A stretch of DNA of 12,370 bases from JAZNSB01 sp045590955 (GCA_045590955.1 JAZNSB010000001.1:1-12370), one strand, 5' to 3'; shown: positions 1-6,707, counted from the stretch's first letter. The notes: a model not told the origin generated them from the sequence alone. Made by a program: numbers and translations.

Positions 1-356
1 CAATCTACCAAATCTATGATTGATGAAAGATGTGTTGGGTTGTAACCACATGTGTGCAAACCTATTTTATATCCCATAGATTTTACCTGCTTTATGGCAT
101 CTGATAAAGCCGGTTGCATTAAAGGTTCTCCGCCGGAAAAAACTACCGCATCCAAAACATTTTTACGCATTTGTAAAAAGTTTACAAATGCATCCCAATC
201 AAAATCTGTGCTTTTTTGTTGTATTTGCAAGCTTTGATTATAGCAAAAGGGGCATCTTAAAGGACACCCCTGCATAAATACTACTGCACTTATTTGTTCA
301 GGAAAATCAACGGTAGAAAATGTTTCAACTCCACCTATTACTATCCTGTCTGACAT
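1..356 (-). CDS. nrdG: NrdG, anaerobic ribonucleotide reductase activating enzyme (3' part outside window)
   Basis: Radical SAM activase that installs the glycyl radical on anaerobic ribonucleotide reductase. About 118 codons are visible from the ATG at 356; the gene runs off the left edge. The translation shows a CX3CX2C cluster-binding motif (GCPLRCPFCY, Cys31, Cys35, Cys38), whose three cysteines bind the 4Fe-4S cluster that cleaves S-adenosylmethionine, and a SGGEP motif at about residues 74-78 that contacts SAM. The short N-terminus before the motif and the MGYKIGLHTCGYNP segment fit the compact NrdG type, usually a little over 200 residues. The ATG follows the TAA of the glycyl-radical ORF with no gap (TAAATG), so translation is probably coupled. 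Adjacency to both NrdD pieces makes the assignment firm. Confidence 0.92.
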   Translation of the reverse strand, partial: MSDRIVIGGVETFSTVDFPEQISAVVFMQGCPLRCPFCYNQSLQIQQKSTDFDWDAFVNFLQMRKNVLDAVVFSGGEPLMQPALSDAIKQVKSMGYKIGLHTCGYNPTHLSSIIDLVD

Positions 357-554
357 TTATTCTGCCGCCAAGCTCAGTGCTTCTTCTGTGTGAATCTTAC
401 TCTCTAAAAAGCATTTTCTGGAATAAAATTCTGATTTTTTACCCTGATTAAATTCTGAAACAGGTCTGTGATATCCCATCACTCTGGTCCAAACTTCGCA
501 AGGTTGACGCTCTTCATCTGTTAATCTGATATCTTCTATATTTATAGTATTCAT
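357..554 (-). CDS. Stand-alone glycyl-radical domain of anaerobic ribonucleotide reductase (65 aa)
   Basis: This small protein matches the extreme C-terminus of class III NrdD, normally part of the same chain. Residues 19-35 (CEVWTRVMGYHRPVSEF) contain the RVxGYxRP signature; Gly27 is the expected radical-bearing glycine. The next stretch, NQGKKSEFYSR, is the usual conserved tail. The preceding large ORF ends just after its zinc-knuckle cysteines, exactly where this piece should continue. It is not an obvious frameshift: the ORF has its own ATG, a clear AGGAG at 6 nt spacing, and a 29-nt gap after the large ORF's stop. By analogy with YfiD and pyruvate formate-lyase, a glycyl-radical domain can work in trans; I infer that here. 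Cys19 may complete the zinc site of the large subunit. Confidence 0.88.
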   Translation of the reverse strand: MNTINIEDIRLTDEERQPCEVWTRVMGYHRPVSEFNQGKKSEFYSRKCFLESKIHTEEALSLAAE

Positions 555-583
555 TTGTTTCTCCTATTGGTTAAATTTTATTC

Positions 584-2647
584 CTATGCAACACCAGTAC
601 TTGATGATGCGGCTGCTTTTACTTTTTCTGCCTTAAGCTCTGCGTCACAGATTGGGCAGAATTTATGCTCCCCTGCGATATATCCGTGTTTTGGACATAC
701 TGAGAATGTTGGAGTAACTGTAATATATGGTAACCTATAATTGGTCAAAACTTTCTTAACAAGGTCTCTACAAACTTTTGCTGAAGAGATTCTTTCACTC
801 ATGTAGAGGTGCAAAACCGTTCCTCCGGTATATTTAACTTGGAGTCTGTCTTGCAAATCAAGAGCTAAGAAAGGATCATCCGTAAAGCCAACCGGCAATT
901 GAGATGAATTGGTATAATACGGAGCTTCTTTAGTACCTGCTTGAATAATACCGTCAAATCTTTTCTTATCTTCTCTGGCGAATCGGTATGTTGCACTTTC
1001 TGCCGGAGTTGCTTCAAGATTATACATGTGTCCGGTTTCTTCTTGCATTTTTACCAATTTTGCTCTGATATGATCCAAAAATCTCTCTGCAAAATCTTGA
1101 CCGGCCGGGGTTGAAATGCTTTCTTGATCATTGGTAAAGTTTCTTATCATTTCATTGATACCGTTTACACCAATGGTTGAGAAGTGGTTTCTTAATGTAC
1201 CCAAATATCTTTTGGTAAATGGGAACAAACCGCCAGCAATAAGTTTTTCAATTAATTTGCGCTTTAATTCCAGACTGTTTTGTGCCAAATAAAGCAGTTG
1301 ATCAAGTCTTTCATATAAAGAAGCTTCATCACCTTTGAACAAAAAGCCCAATCTTGCGCAGTTAATGGTAACAACACCAACAGAACCTGTTTGTTCTGCA
1401 GAACCGAACAAACCGTTTCCTTTGGCTTGAAGTTGTCTTAAGTCAAGTTGCAAACGGCAACACATACTTCTGATTTGTCCTGGTTTTAATACAGAATTGA
1501 TAAAGTTTTGGAAATAAGGCAATCCGTATTTTGCCGTCATTTCAAACAAAAGTTCTGTATTTTCATCTTCCCAAGGAAAATCTTCTGTTATGTTGTAAGT
1601 TGGAATCGGGAATGTAAACGGTCTGCCCTTGATGTCTCCTTGCATCATAACCTCTATGTATGCACGGTTAATCATTTCCATTTCTTTTTTCAAATCACCA
1701 TACGTAAAGTCAACTTCTTTTCCGCCGATAAGAGGGTGTGTGTTTCTTAAATCTTCAGGGCATACCCAGTCAAAAGTAAAGTTGGTGAATGGTGTTTGAG
1801 ATCCCCATCGTGAAGGCACATTTAAGTTATAAATAAGTTCTTGCATAGCCTGTTTTACTTTTTCATAACTTAGGTTGTCTGCTCTGATGTATGGAGCCAA
1901 ATATGTATCTACAGATGAAAATGCTTGTGCACCAGCCCACTCATTTTGCAAAGTACCCATAAAGTTTACCATTTGTCCTACGGCTGCGCTCAAATGCTTT
2001 GGTGGGCCTGCTTCAATTTTGCCAGGGACACCGTTGAAACCTTCATGCAAAAGATTGCGCAAAGACCAACCGGCACAATATGCTGCAAGCATATCCAAAT
2101 CATGAATATGAATATCGCCGTTTCTGTGAGCTTCTCCAACTTCTGCCGGATAAACATTGCTCAACCAGTAATTGGCTGTTACCTTACCGGAAACGTTTAA
2201 TATCAAACCACCGTTAGAATATCCTTGGTTGGCGTTTGCATTAACTCTCCAGTCAAGTTTTTCAAGATATTCATTAATAGAGCTTTCTACGTCAATCATT
2301 ACTTTGTCGGTATTTCTAACTCTATGACGTTTGTCTCTGTATAAAATATATGATTTACCGGTAGTAAAATAGTTGGCACTAATCAAAACCTGTTCAACAA
2401 TATCTTGGATATTTTCAACAGAAGGCATGGTGTTTGTATATTTGTGTCTGATAACCTTTAAAACCTGTGCTGTAAGGAGTCTTGCTTCTTCTTCTCCAAA
2501 CTCTCCCGTAGCAGTTCCGGCTTTTCTGATGGCATCCAAAATTTTTTCACTGTCAAATACAGACAATGAACCATCCCTTTTGATTACATGTTTGCTTAAT
2601 TTTGTATTATCATTTGAACGTTTCTGTTCTAAGCTTTCATCTGTCAC
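584..2647 (-). CDS. nrdD: NrdD, anaerobic ribonucleoside-triphosphate reductase large piece (lacks glycyl-radical loop)
   Basis: Class III ribonucleotide reductase, reducing ribonucleoside triphosphates to deoxy forms for DNA synthesis without oxygen. At 687 aa it has an N-terminal ATP-cone (about residues 18-112, starting HVIKRDGS) for allosteric control, then the ten-stranded barrel. The RSMCCRLQLD motif (Cys396/Cys397) carries the thiyl-radical cysteine, and GSVGVVTINCARLGF (421-435) is typical. The C-terminus has zinc-knuckle residues Cys651, His654, Cys664 and Cys667, then stops after a low-complexity Lys/Ala/Ser tail. The RVxGY glycyl-radical loop is missing and is supplied by the next ORF. 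The start is GTG at 2647, supported by AAGGAAGAG about 6 nt upstream. It heads the operon nrdD, glycyl-radical ORF, nrdG, downstream of paired NrdR boxes. Confidence 0.95.
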   Translation of the reverse strand: MTDESLEQKRSNDNTKLSKHVIKRDGSLSVFDSEKILDAIRKAGTATGEFGEEEARLLTAQVLKVIRHKYTNTMPSVENIQDIVEQVLISANYFTTGKSYILYRDKRHRVRNTDKVMIDVESSINEYLEKLDWRVNANANQGYSNGGLILNVSGKVTANYWLSNVYPAEVGEAHRNGDIHIHDLDMLAAYCAGWSLRNLLHEGFNGVPGKIEAGPPKHLSAAVGQMVNFMGTLQNEWAGAQAFSSVDTYLAPYIRADNLSYEKVKQAMQELIYNLNVPSRWGSQTPFTNFTFDWVCPEDLRNTHPLIGGKEVDFTYGDLKKEMEMINRAYIEVMMQGDIKGRPFTFPIPTYNITEDFPWEDENTELLFEMTAKYGLPYFQNFINSVLKPGQIRSMCCRLQLDLRQLQAKGNGLFGSAEQTGSVGVVTINCARLGFLFKGDEASLYERLDQLLYLAQNSLELKRKLIEKLIAGGLFPFTKRYLGTLRNHFSTIGVNGINEMIRNFTNDQESISTPAGQDFAERFLDHIRAKLVKMQEETGHMYNLEATPAESATYRFAREDKKRFDGIIQAGTKEAPYYTNSSQLPVGFTDDPFLALDLQDRLQVKYTGGTVLHLYMSERISSAKVCRDLVKKVLTNYRLPYITVTPTFSVCPKHGYIAGEHKFCPICDAELKAEKVKAAASSSTGVA

Positions 2648-2686
2648 TTTGCTCTTCCTTATATTAGTAGTTAAATCAAATATGGA

Positions 2687-2702
2687 ATACCATATATAGT
2701 AT
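2687..2702. promoter_or_regulatory. NrdR box, proximal to nrdD
   Basis: The sequence ATACCATATATAGTAT agrees at 13 of 16 positions with the NrdR-box consensus as I recall it (acaCwAtATaTwGtgt), including the central palindrome. It lies 40 bp upstream of the nrdD GTG. NrdR is an ATP/dATP-sensing repressor of ribonucleotide reductase operons that binds paired boxes. Its partner at 2718-2733 is 31 bp away centre to centre. Confidence 0.8.
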
Positions 2703-2716
2703 TAAAAAAATGTAAA
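2689..2716 (-). promoter_or_regulatory. Possible nrdD promoter overlapping the NrdR boxes
   Basis: On the minus strand a -35-like TTTACA (2716-2711) is followed after 16 bp by TATGGT (2694-2689), matching TATAAT at four positions. It sits between and over the two NrdR boxes, where a repressor would block RNA polymerase. In such AT-rich sequence several other -10 choices exist, so this is tentative. Confidence 0.3.
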
Positions 2717-2717
2717 G

Positions 2718-2733
2718 ACACTATATATTGTAT
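2718..2733. promoter_or_regulatory. NrdR box, distal to nrdD
   Basis: ACACTATATATTGTAT agrees with the NrdR consensus at 15 of 16 positions. The 15-bp linker to the proximal box gives a 31-bp period (about three helical turns), the classic arrangement for NrdR operators. It predicts repression of the anaerobic reductase operon when deoxynucleotides are plentiful. The nrdR gene itself is not in this window. Confidence 0.87.
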
Positions 2734-3119
2734 ACACAATTTATTTTTTGTAGCTACCGGCTTGATAATTTTTTGCCATAGAAACAACTTTATGGTTGGT
2801 ATTGTGCGAAAAATAAATATCCTTCTCAACCGAATTATTTTTGTTTTATCCTATTGACACTTGTATCTTATTATATTTGTTGAATAAATTTTTTTTTCAT
2901 ATGTAGATAAATATATTAACAATTTTAAATATATCGTAAATTCAACAAGTTATCTAAAGGTTAAAATCCACAAGCTGTTGATAATTTGTGCACAAAAAGA
3001 TATTTTTTTTATTTTTTAAAAGACTCGTTTGTTTTATTGATTTTAGATATTAAAGACAAAAAAAATACCCAAAAAAATACATATTTTCGGACATTTTTTA
3101 ATCTTTATTTTTATCAATT
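2734..3119. other. AT-rich gene-free stretch between yacG and the nrd promoter
   Basis: No ORF with a credible ribosome binding site and no tRNA or rRNA is visible. The region is strongly AT-rich with long A and T runs. Between 2950 and 2994 there is a loose group of DnaA-box-like 9-mers: TTATCAACA on the minus strand (2976-2984, one mismatch to TTATCCACA) and three with two mismatches (2950-2958, 2964-2972, 2986-2994). A 12-bp palindrome, TTTGTGCACAAA, covers 2985-2996. A consensus-like TTGACA at 2854-2859 on the plus strand has no -10 at proper spacing and no downstream plus-strand gene. I see no convincing terminator behind yacG. Confidence 0.4.
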
Positions 3120-3326
3120 TTAATCTTCAGATTTTTTTGTAGTCAGAATCGATTCATCAGTACTTGGAGAATCGATGGTTTCTGAAATTGTATAATCTTG
3201 CATAAACCAATGCCCCAAATCTATGTCTGCACACCTTTTGCTGCAAAACGGAAAATACGGATTATCTTGCTTTGGTGCCAATTTGTGGCATATGGGGCAA
3301 GAATTTACTTTTTTAACATCTGCCAT
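3120..3326 (-). CDS. yacG: YacG, small zinc-finger DNA gyrase inhibitor family protein
   Basis: Small (68 aa) zinc protein of the YacG family; the E. coli member binds GyrB and inhibits DNA gyrase. It shows the expected four-Cys site: CPIC (Cys10, Cys13), then PFCSKRC (Cys28, Cys32), followed by the family signature DxDLGHWFMQDY. The tail after about residue 46 is acidic and Ser/Thr-rich and probably disordered. The start ATG overlaps the 3' end of rng by 14 nt and has an AGAGG at 6 nt spacing, so it is translated from the same mRNA. It is the last gene of the dksA-maf-rng-yacG operon; rng and yacG are neighbours in many Alphaproteobacteria. Confidence 0.93.
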   Translation of the reverse strand: MADVKKVNSCPICHKLAPKQDNPYFPFCSKRCADIDLGHWFMQDYTISETIDSPSTDESILTTKKSED

Positions 3327-4437
3327 GCATAACCTCTTTTAGTGTTGGTTTTCTTCTAGGTCTGACAATTTCAACAAGTCCGGCTCTGCTCAATCCACAC
3401 ACATAGGAATCCGCAGAATTTTTCTTTAACTCCTGAATCAAAAATTCTATAACCGGCTTCATATATTTATATTCTGAAGATCCTGCAAAATCCACAACTA
3501 TCTTGCCAGATAAATTTCTTAAAACAATTTGCTCGGCAATAACTGAAGATGCTTCCATGTTCAGGCGATTTATTTGGCCGTGTCCGCCGTCTGCTCCACT
3601 ATCTACATCTATGCTTACACAAGCTTTGGTTTCTTCTATAAATAATCTTCCACCACCGGGTAGCATAACTTTTGGTTCAAGGGCCTGAAAAATTTGTTCT
3701 TCTATATCAAAACATTTAAATACGTCTCTTTGGACTCGGATGTCATATTTGTTTGGTAACATATCCGCCAAATTTTGACTATTGGTTATGATGCAATTTA
3801 AGTCTTGCTGATGTGCTTTGATATAATCAAATATAATATGGTTTCTTGATTTTAACAAAGACGGAGACTGTGCGCTTTTGCTTTTTGAAACAATATCTTC
3901 AAAAACAGATTTAAGTTCTTTCATTTGAGAAATAATGTCTTCCGCTGTTGCTTCAACGCAAGATGTTCTAAGAATCCATCCCTCCTGGCCGTCGGTATGT
4001 GCACAGATCAAATCTCTATATTCTTGTGCTTTGTTTTTATCCGTGATTTTTGAAGATACTTCTATATCCATTCTGTATGGACAATATACCAAATATTGCC
4101 CAACAATTTGCAAAGATCTTATAACTTTAGCCCCCTTTTCTGCTCTTGCTTCTTGAGAAACTTGCACAACAACTTTATCTCCTTCCGAAAGTGCAGAAAA
4201 ATTGGCAAATTTATCTGAACCATTTAAAAATGCATCTTGATTTTGACCAATGTTTATCATGTACCCGCATTGTCCATTTACCAGCTCTATTTTTTTGGTT
4301 ACAGTACCAAGATATATATTACCCTCAGTGGCAACATTATAATCCGTAATATCTATGCTTTTTAATTTACCATCAGATAAAAGTGCTATTTTACTTTGTA
4401 CCGTACTTTGTTCGCACAAAATGGTATCTATATTCAT
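3313..4437 (-). CDS. rng: Short ribonuclease E/G family endoribonuclease
   Basis: Single-strand-specific endoribonuclease of the RNase E/G family, acting in the cytoplasm on rRNA precursors or mRNA. Domains in order: N-terminal RNase H-like and S1 segment (about residues 35-115, NIYLGTVTKKI and CGYMINIG), the 5'-monophosphate sensor (GWILRT, Arg157/Thr158), and the DNase I-like catalytic part with both metal-binding aspartates: Asp277 (SIDVDSG) and Asp316 (VVDFAG). The residue equivalent to E. coli RNase E Asn305 appears to be Asp279. At 374 aa it is shorter than E. coli RNase G and stops at MHGRC, where the Zn-link CPxC motif and the small domain would follow, so tetramer assembly by a zinc link may be absent. 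The ATG overlaps the maf stop (ATGA), and the 3' end overlaps yacG by 14 nt. Confidence 0.9.
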   Translation of the reverse strand: MNIDTILCEQSTVQSKIALLSDGKLKSIDITDYNVATEGNIYLGTVTKKIELVNGQCGYMINIGQNQDAFLNGSDKFANFSALSEGDKVVVQVSQEARAEKGAKVIRSLQIVGQYLVYCPYRMDIEVSSKITDKNKAQEYRDLICAHTDGQEGWILRTSCVEATAEDIISQMKELKSVFEDIVSKSKSAQSPSLLKSRNHIIFDYIKAHQQDLNCIITNSQNLADMLPNKYDIRVQRDVFKCFDIEEQIFQALEPKVMLPGGGRLFIEETKACVSIDVDSGADGGHGQINRLNMEASSVIAEQIVLRNLSGKIVVDFAGSSEYKYMKPVIEFLIQELKKNSADSYVCGLSRAGLVEIVRPRRKPTLKEVMHGRC

Positions 4438-5012
4438 CTTATTCCAGCCCCTTCTAATAAATTTTTTGTTTCATACAAAGGAAGTCCAACACATGAGCTG
4501 TATGAACCGATAATTTTACGAACATAAGCTCCCATTAAACCATCTATTTTATATCCGGCGCACCCCTGCCATTCTTTGGTATCAACATACTCTGCAATTT
4601 GCGAAGGAGACATTGATTTTACAATAAGACGAGTATCATTTACTCTGACAGTAGCTTTGCCATGAGCATTTACCACGCAAACTGCAGTGATAACGTGATG
4701 TCCTTTGCCGGAAAGCTTTTGCATGACCTTTGTTTGTTCTTGAGCATTTTGTGCTTTTCTGATAATTTGGCGTCCCGCAACAATGATTGTATCTGCAGAC
4801 AAAACCACTCTACCAGGATATCTTGAAGCAACATTTAAACCTTTTTCCAAAGCCATACGTTTTACATATTGGGTGGGTTTTTCTTTATCAAAAGGAGTTT
4901 CATCTATATCTGCAGTTACAATGTCTTTTGGAACAAAATTAATTTGTTCCAAAAGAGCTTTTCTGTGAACTGAGCCTGATGCTAAGATGAAATTTTTAGT
5001 ATTCATCATCAT
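4434..5012 (-). CDS. maf: Maf-family nucleotide pyrophosphatase
   Basis: Maf/HAM1-superfamily nucleoside triphosphate pyrophosphatase that hydrolyses non-canonical or dTTP/UTP-type nucleotides and influences septum formation when overproduced. Family signatures: FILASGSVHRKALL near the N-terminus, SADTIIV with the catalytic Asp, and the C-terminal GYKIDGLMGAYVRKIIGSYSSCVGLPLYET block. Length from the chosen start is 192 aa, normal for the family. A longer ORF reaches 5081, but those residues overlap dksA and have no family likeness, so I place the start in the ATGATGATG run at 5012-5004; which of the three is used cannot be decided. The gene overlaps dksA by up to 17 nt and rng by 4 nt, with only a weak Shine-Dalgarno, so coupling to dksA translation is likely. 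Confidence 0.92.
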   Translation of the reverse strand: MMMNTKNFILASGSVHRKALLEQINFVPKDIVTADIDETPFDKEKPTQYVKRMALEKGLNVASRYPGRVVLSADTIIVAGRQIIRKAQNAQEQTKVMQKLSGKGHHVITAVCVVNAHGKATVRVNDTRLIVKSMSPSQIAEYVDTKEWQGCAGYKIDGLMGAYVRKIIGSYSSCVGLPLYETKNLLEGAGIR

Positions 5013-5421
5013 AGGTTTTTTCAAGTCTTTCGTGTCTTTCTTGAGTTTCAATAGACATGGTAGCAATAGGACGTGCTTCAAGTCTTTCTAAACCAATAGG
5101 TTCTCCGGTTTCTTCACAGTAACCATATTCTCCGTCTTCTATTCTTTTCAAGGCTTCATCAATTTTTGAAATCAACTTTCTGGCTCTATCTCTAGTCCTT
5201 AATTCAAGAGCTTTATCTGCCTCTAATGAAGCTCTGTCTATATCGTCCGGCTGAGACAATCCGCCTTGGCGCAAATCATCAAGAGTTTCTTGAGTTTGGC
5301 TCAACAAAGACTTTTTCCAGTTATTTAATTTTTGGCGGAAATACTCCAAATGATATTCATTCATATACTCTTCTGACGCAGAAGGTTTATAATCATGTGG
5401 AAGTATAATTGATGTTTCCAT
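4996..5421 (-). CDS. dksA: DksA-like RNA polymerase secondary-channel regulator with degenerate zinc site
   Basis: DksA/TraR-family factor that enters the RNA polymerase secondary channel and, with ppGpp, retunes promoters. The 141-aa protein has the coiled coil (about residues 20-95) with tip residues equivalent to E. coli Asp71, Asp74 and Ala76 preserved as Asp59, Asp62 and Ala64 (PDDIDRA), then the globular module (GYCEETGEPIGLERLEARP). Only one of four zinc ligands remains: Cys102, with Thr105, Ser123 and Thr126 at the other three positions and spacing unchanged. Cys-poor DksA proteins are known in Alphaproteobacteria, so it is probably functional without zinc. An AGGAG lies 6 nt before the ATG, and a good promoter lies upstream. 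It is the first gene of the dksA-maf-rng-yacG operon. Confidence 0.94.
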   Translation of the reverse strand: METSIILPHDYKPSASEEYMNEYHLEYFRQKLNNWKKSLLSQTQETLDDLRQGGLSQPDDIDRASLEADKALELRTRDRARKLISKIDEALKRIEDGEYGYCEETGEPIGLERLEARPIATMSIETQERHERLEKTYDDEY

Positions 5422-5458
5422 TTTTGTCTCCTTATGTATTTTCTATCTTTTAAATTGT

Positions 5459-5487
5459 TATATAGCTTACTAATCTGTTTTTTTCAA
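5459..5487 (-). promoter_or_regulatory. Sigma70-type promoter of dksA-maf-rng-yacG
   Basis: On the minus strand TTGAAA (5487-5482) is followed after exactly 17 bp by TATATA (5464-5459). Transcription would start near 5452 and give a leader of about 30 nt before dksA. It lies in the 94-bp gap after fliX, with no gene overlap. Confidence 0.6.
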
Positions 5488-5515
5488 TTATTTAATAAAA
5501 GTTATTGCATGATTT

Positions 5516-5932
5516 TTAGCGTGTTAGTTTTGCAAGCTCAACTTCTACTCTTAGTATAATATCTTCTATTAAATCGTTTAATTCTTTATCTTCTGTTTGA
5601 ATGTTTATATTTTTAACATATCTGGATATTTCTATCAATTTGTCTTTACTGATGTGCCCTAAAAGCAATCCGTCTCTTATTTCTTCTAATTTTTCAAGCA
5701 ATGTTTTGCCTGTTTTTACTGCCTGCCTTTTCATTTGCTCTTGAGTTCTTTCATCTACCATTTGAGTTGCAAAAATGGCATCTGTTATGTTCATAAAAGC
5801 TCCAGATACAGCTTGTGCTCCTCCTGATTTTACAGCATCAAGATATGAAGAAAAGCTGGCTCCTGATCCGGATTTTTTTACTTTTGAAGATGAAACTTGC
5901 GTATTTTTATTTACATCATTTACTTTAAACAT
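5516..5932 (-). CDS. fliX: FliX, class II flagellar assembly regulator
   Basis: FliX is an alphaproteobacterial protein that couples completion of early flagellar structures to FlbD-dependent transcription. The 138-aa product has nearly the length of Caulobacter FliX. It has a Ser/Gly-rich N-terminus (residues 1-40, with SGSGASFSSYLDAV) and a helical C-terminal half ending DLIEDIILRVEVELAKL, which I recognise as the family's terminal signature. A longer frame extends to 6082 but would overlap the upstream gene; the ATG at 5932 has GAGG 5 nt upstream and begins MFKVNDV, as expected. The Shine-Dalgarno overlaps the TGA of the pilin-like gene, so the two are translationally coupled. No other flagellar gene is in the window, so motility cannot be judged from here. 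Confidence 0.85.
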   Translation of the reverse strand: MFKVNDVNKNTQVSSSKVKKSGSGASFSSYLDAVKSGGAQAVSGAFMNITDAIFATQMVDERTQEQMKRQAVKTGKTLLEKLEEIRDGLLLGHISKDKLIEISRYVKNINIQTEDKELNDLIEDIILRVEVELAKLTR

Positions 5933-5939
5933 ATCTGCC

Positions 5940-6584
5940 TCAAAAAAATGTCCATGTAATAGAGTTGCCTTCTTTAGAAGAACATCCTGCATAAATATTT
6001 GGCAATGTCGCCGGAAGATTTTTTTCTTCTGCTGTTTTCGGCACCCAAACAAATTCAACGTTTTGTGCATCTGCGTTAACAATACTCATACGAACCAAAT
6101 CCGAGCTGTCTTGAGAAACCCAATTGAGCATTCCAAGCTCAACACATTCTTTAGCGCTCAAACCTTCAAACTGTATTTTATAAACGTTTTTTTTGTCGCT
6201 GTTTGCAACCGCTCCAGCACCTTCAAAAGGGTAATTATCCGGCCAAATTCTTACCAAACCGGAATATGCATGATACAAAGCAAAAAACTCATCTGATGAT
6301 GCACAATCCGGATTTGCAACTTTCATATCTTTGGGAACAATAGGTGACCGTCCCTCTTCCAAAGGCATTTTAGAACAACTTAATTTTTCATAATTACCAT
6401 CAACCAAGAACTTGGTGTTTATCAGCTGCCGTAATGACTTTACCTGTTCAAGCAATTTTTCAAGCTTAAACTTATCATAAACATTGTTAACCAATACAAA
6501 TGTTGCCATAGCCAAAACACCTATCACCCCCAAATAAAGCAGGGTTTCAAGCATTGTACGACCTTGTTGATGTGATGTTTTCAT
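5940..6584 (-). CDS. Type IV pilin-like / pseudopilin protein
   Basis: The N-terminus MKTSHQQG|RTMLE fits a class III (prepilin peptidase) signal: a short basic leader of eight residues, cleavage after Gly8, and Glu at mature position +5, followed by a hydrophobic helix (about residues 14-34, ending FVLVNNVY). The remaining 180 residues are a soluble head with four cysteines (70, 94, 147, 201), possibly two disulfides, ending GNSITWTFF. The head is not one I can assign to a specific pilin or to a type II secretion pseudopilin. AGAGGTGG lies just before the ATG. It is co-transcribed with fliX and has its own promoter at 6611-6638, divergent from the omp gene. Pairing with a flagellar regulator is unusual and may be accidental or reflect shared surface-appendage control. 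Confidence 0.8.
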   Translation of the reverse strand: MKTSHQQGRTMLETLLYLGVIGVLAMATFVLVNNVYDKFKLEKLLEQVKSLRQLINTKFLVDGNYEKLSCSKMPLEEGRSPIVPKDMKVANPDCASSDEFFALYHAYSGLVRIWPDNYPFEGAGAVANSDKKNVYKIQFEGLSAKECVELGMLNWVSQDSSDLVRMSIVNADAQNVEFVWVPKTAEEKNLPATLPNIYAGCSSKEGNSITWTFF

Positions 6585-6610
6585 TAAACCACCTCTCGTT
6601 TTTTGCTAAT

Positions 6611-6638
6611 ATAATACACAGTTTTGTAACTTTCTCAA
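6611..6638 (-). promoter_or_regulatory. Probable promoter of the pilin-fliX unit
   Basis: TTGAGA (6638-6633) is followed after 16 bp by TATTAT (6616-6611) on the minus strand, giving a short leader of roughly 20 nt before the pilin ATG. The opposite strand of this 123-bp divergent gap must also hold the omp promoter, but I cannot pick convincing hexamers for it. Confidence 0.5.
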
Positions 6639-6707
6639 GATTATTACTTTATTTTCCCACGTTATTATATTATCATTTGCTTATCTTTTAATTCAATGGA
6701 GAGTAAT

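Noticed and set aside
1508..2200. Plus-strand ORFs antisense to nrdD
   Set aside because: No Shine-Dalgarno, no recognisable motifs, and nrdD on the opposite strand is strongly conserved.
2854..2882. Plus-strand promoter at TTGACA (2854-2859)
   Set aside because: The nearest -10-like sequences are only 11-12 bp away, and no plus-strand gene lies downstream.
2985..2996. 12-bp palindrome TTTGTGCACAAA as an operator
   Set aside because: A few palindromes of this length are expected by chance in 12 kb; no second copy or promoter context. Kept only as part of the intergenic description.
5013..5081. Longer start for maf at 5081
   Set aside because: The extra 23 residues overlap dksA in another frame and lack any family resemblance; the ATG run at 5012-5004 fits the family N-terminus.
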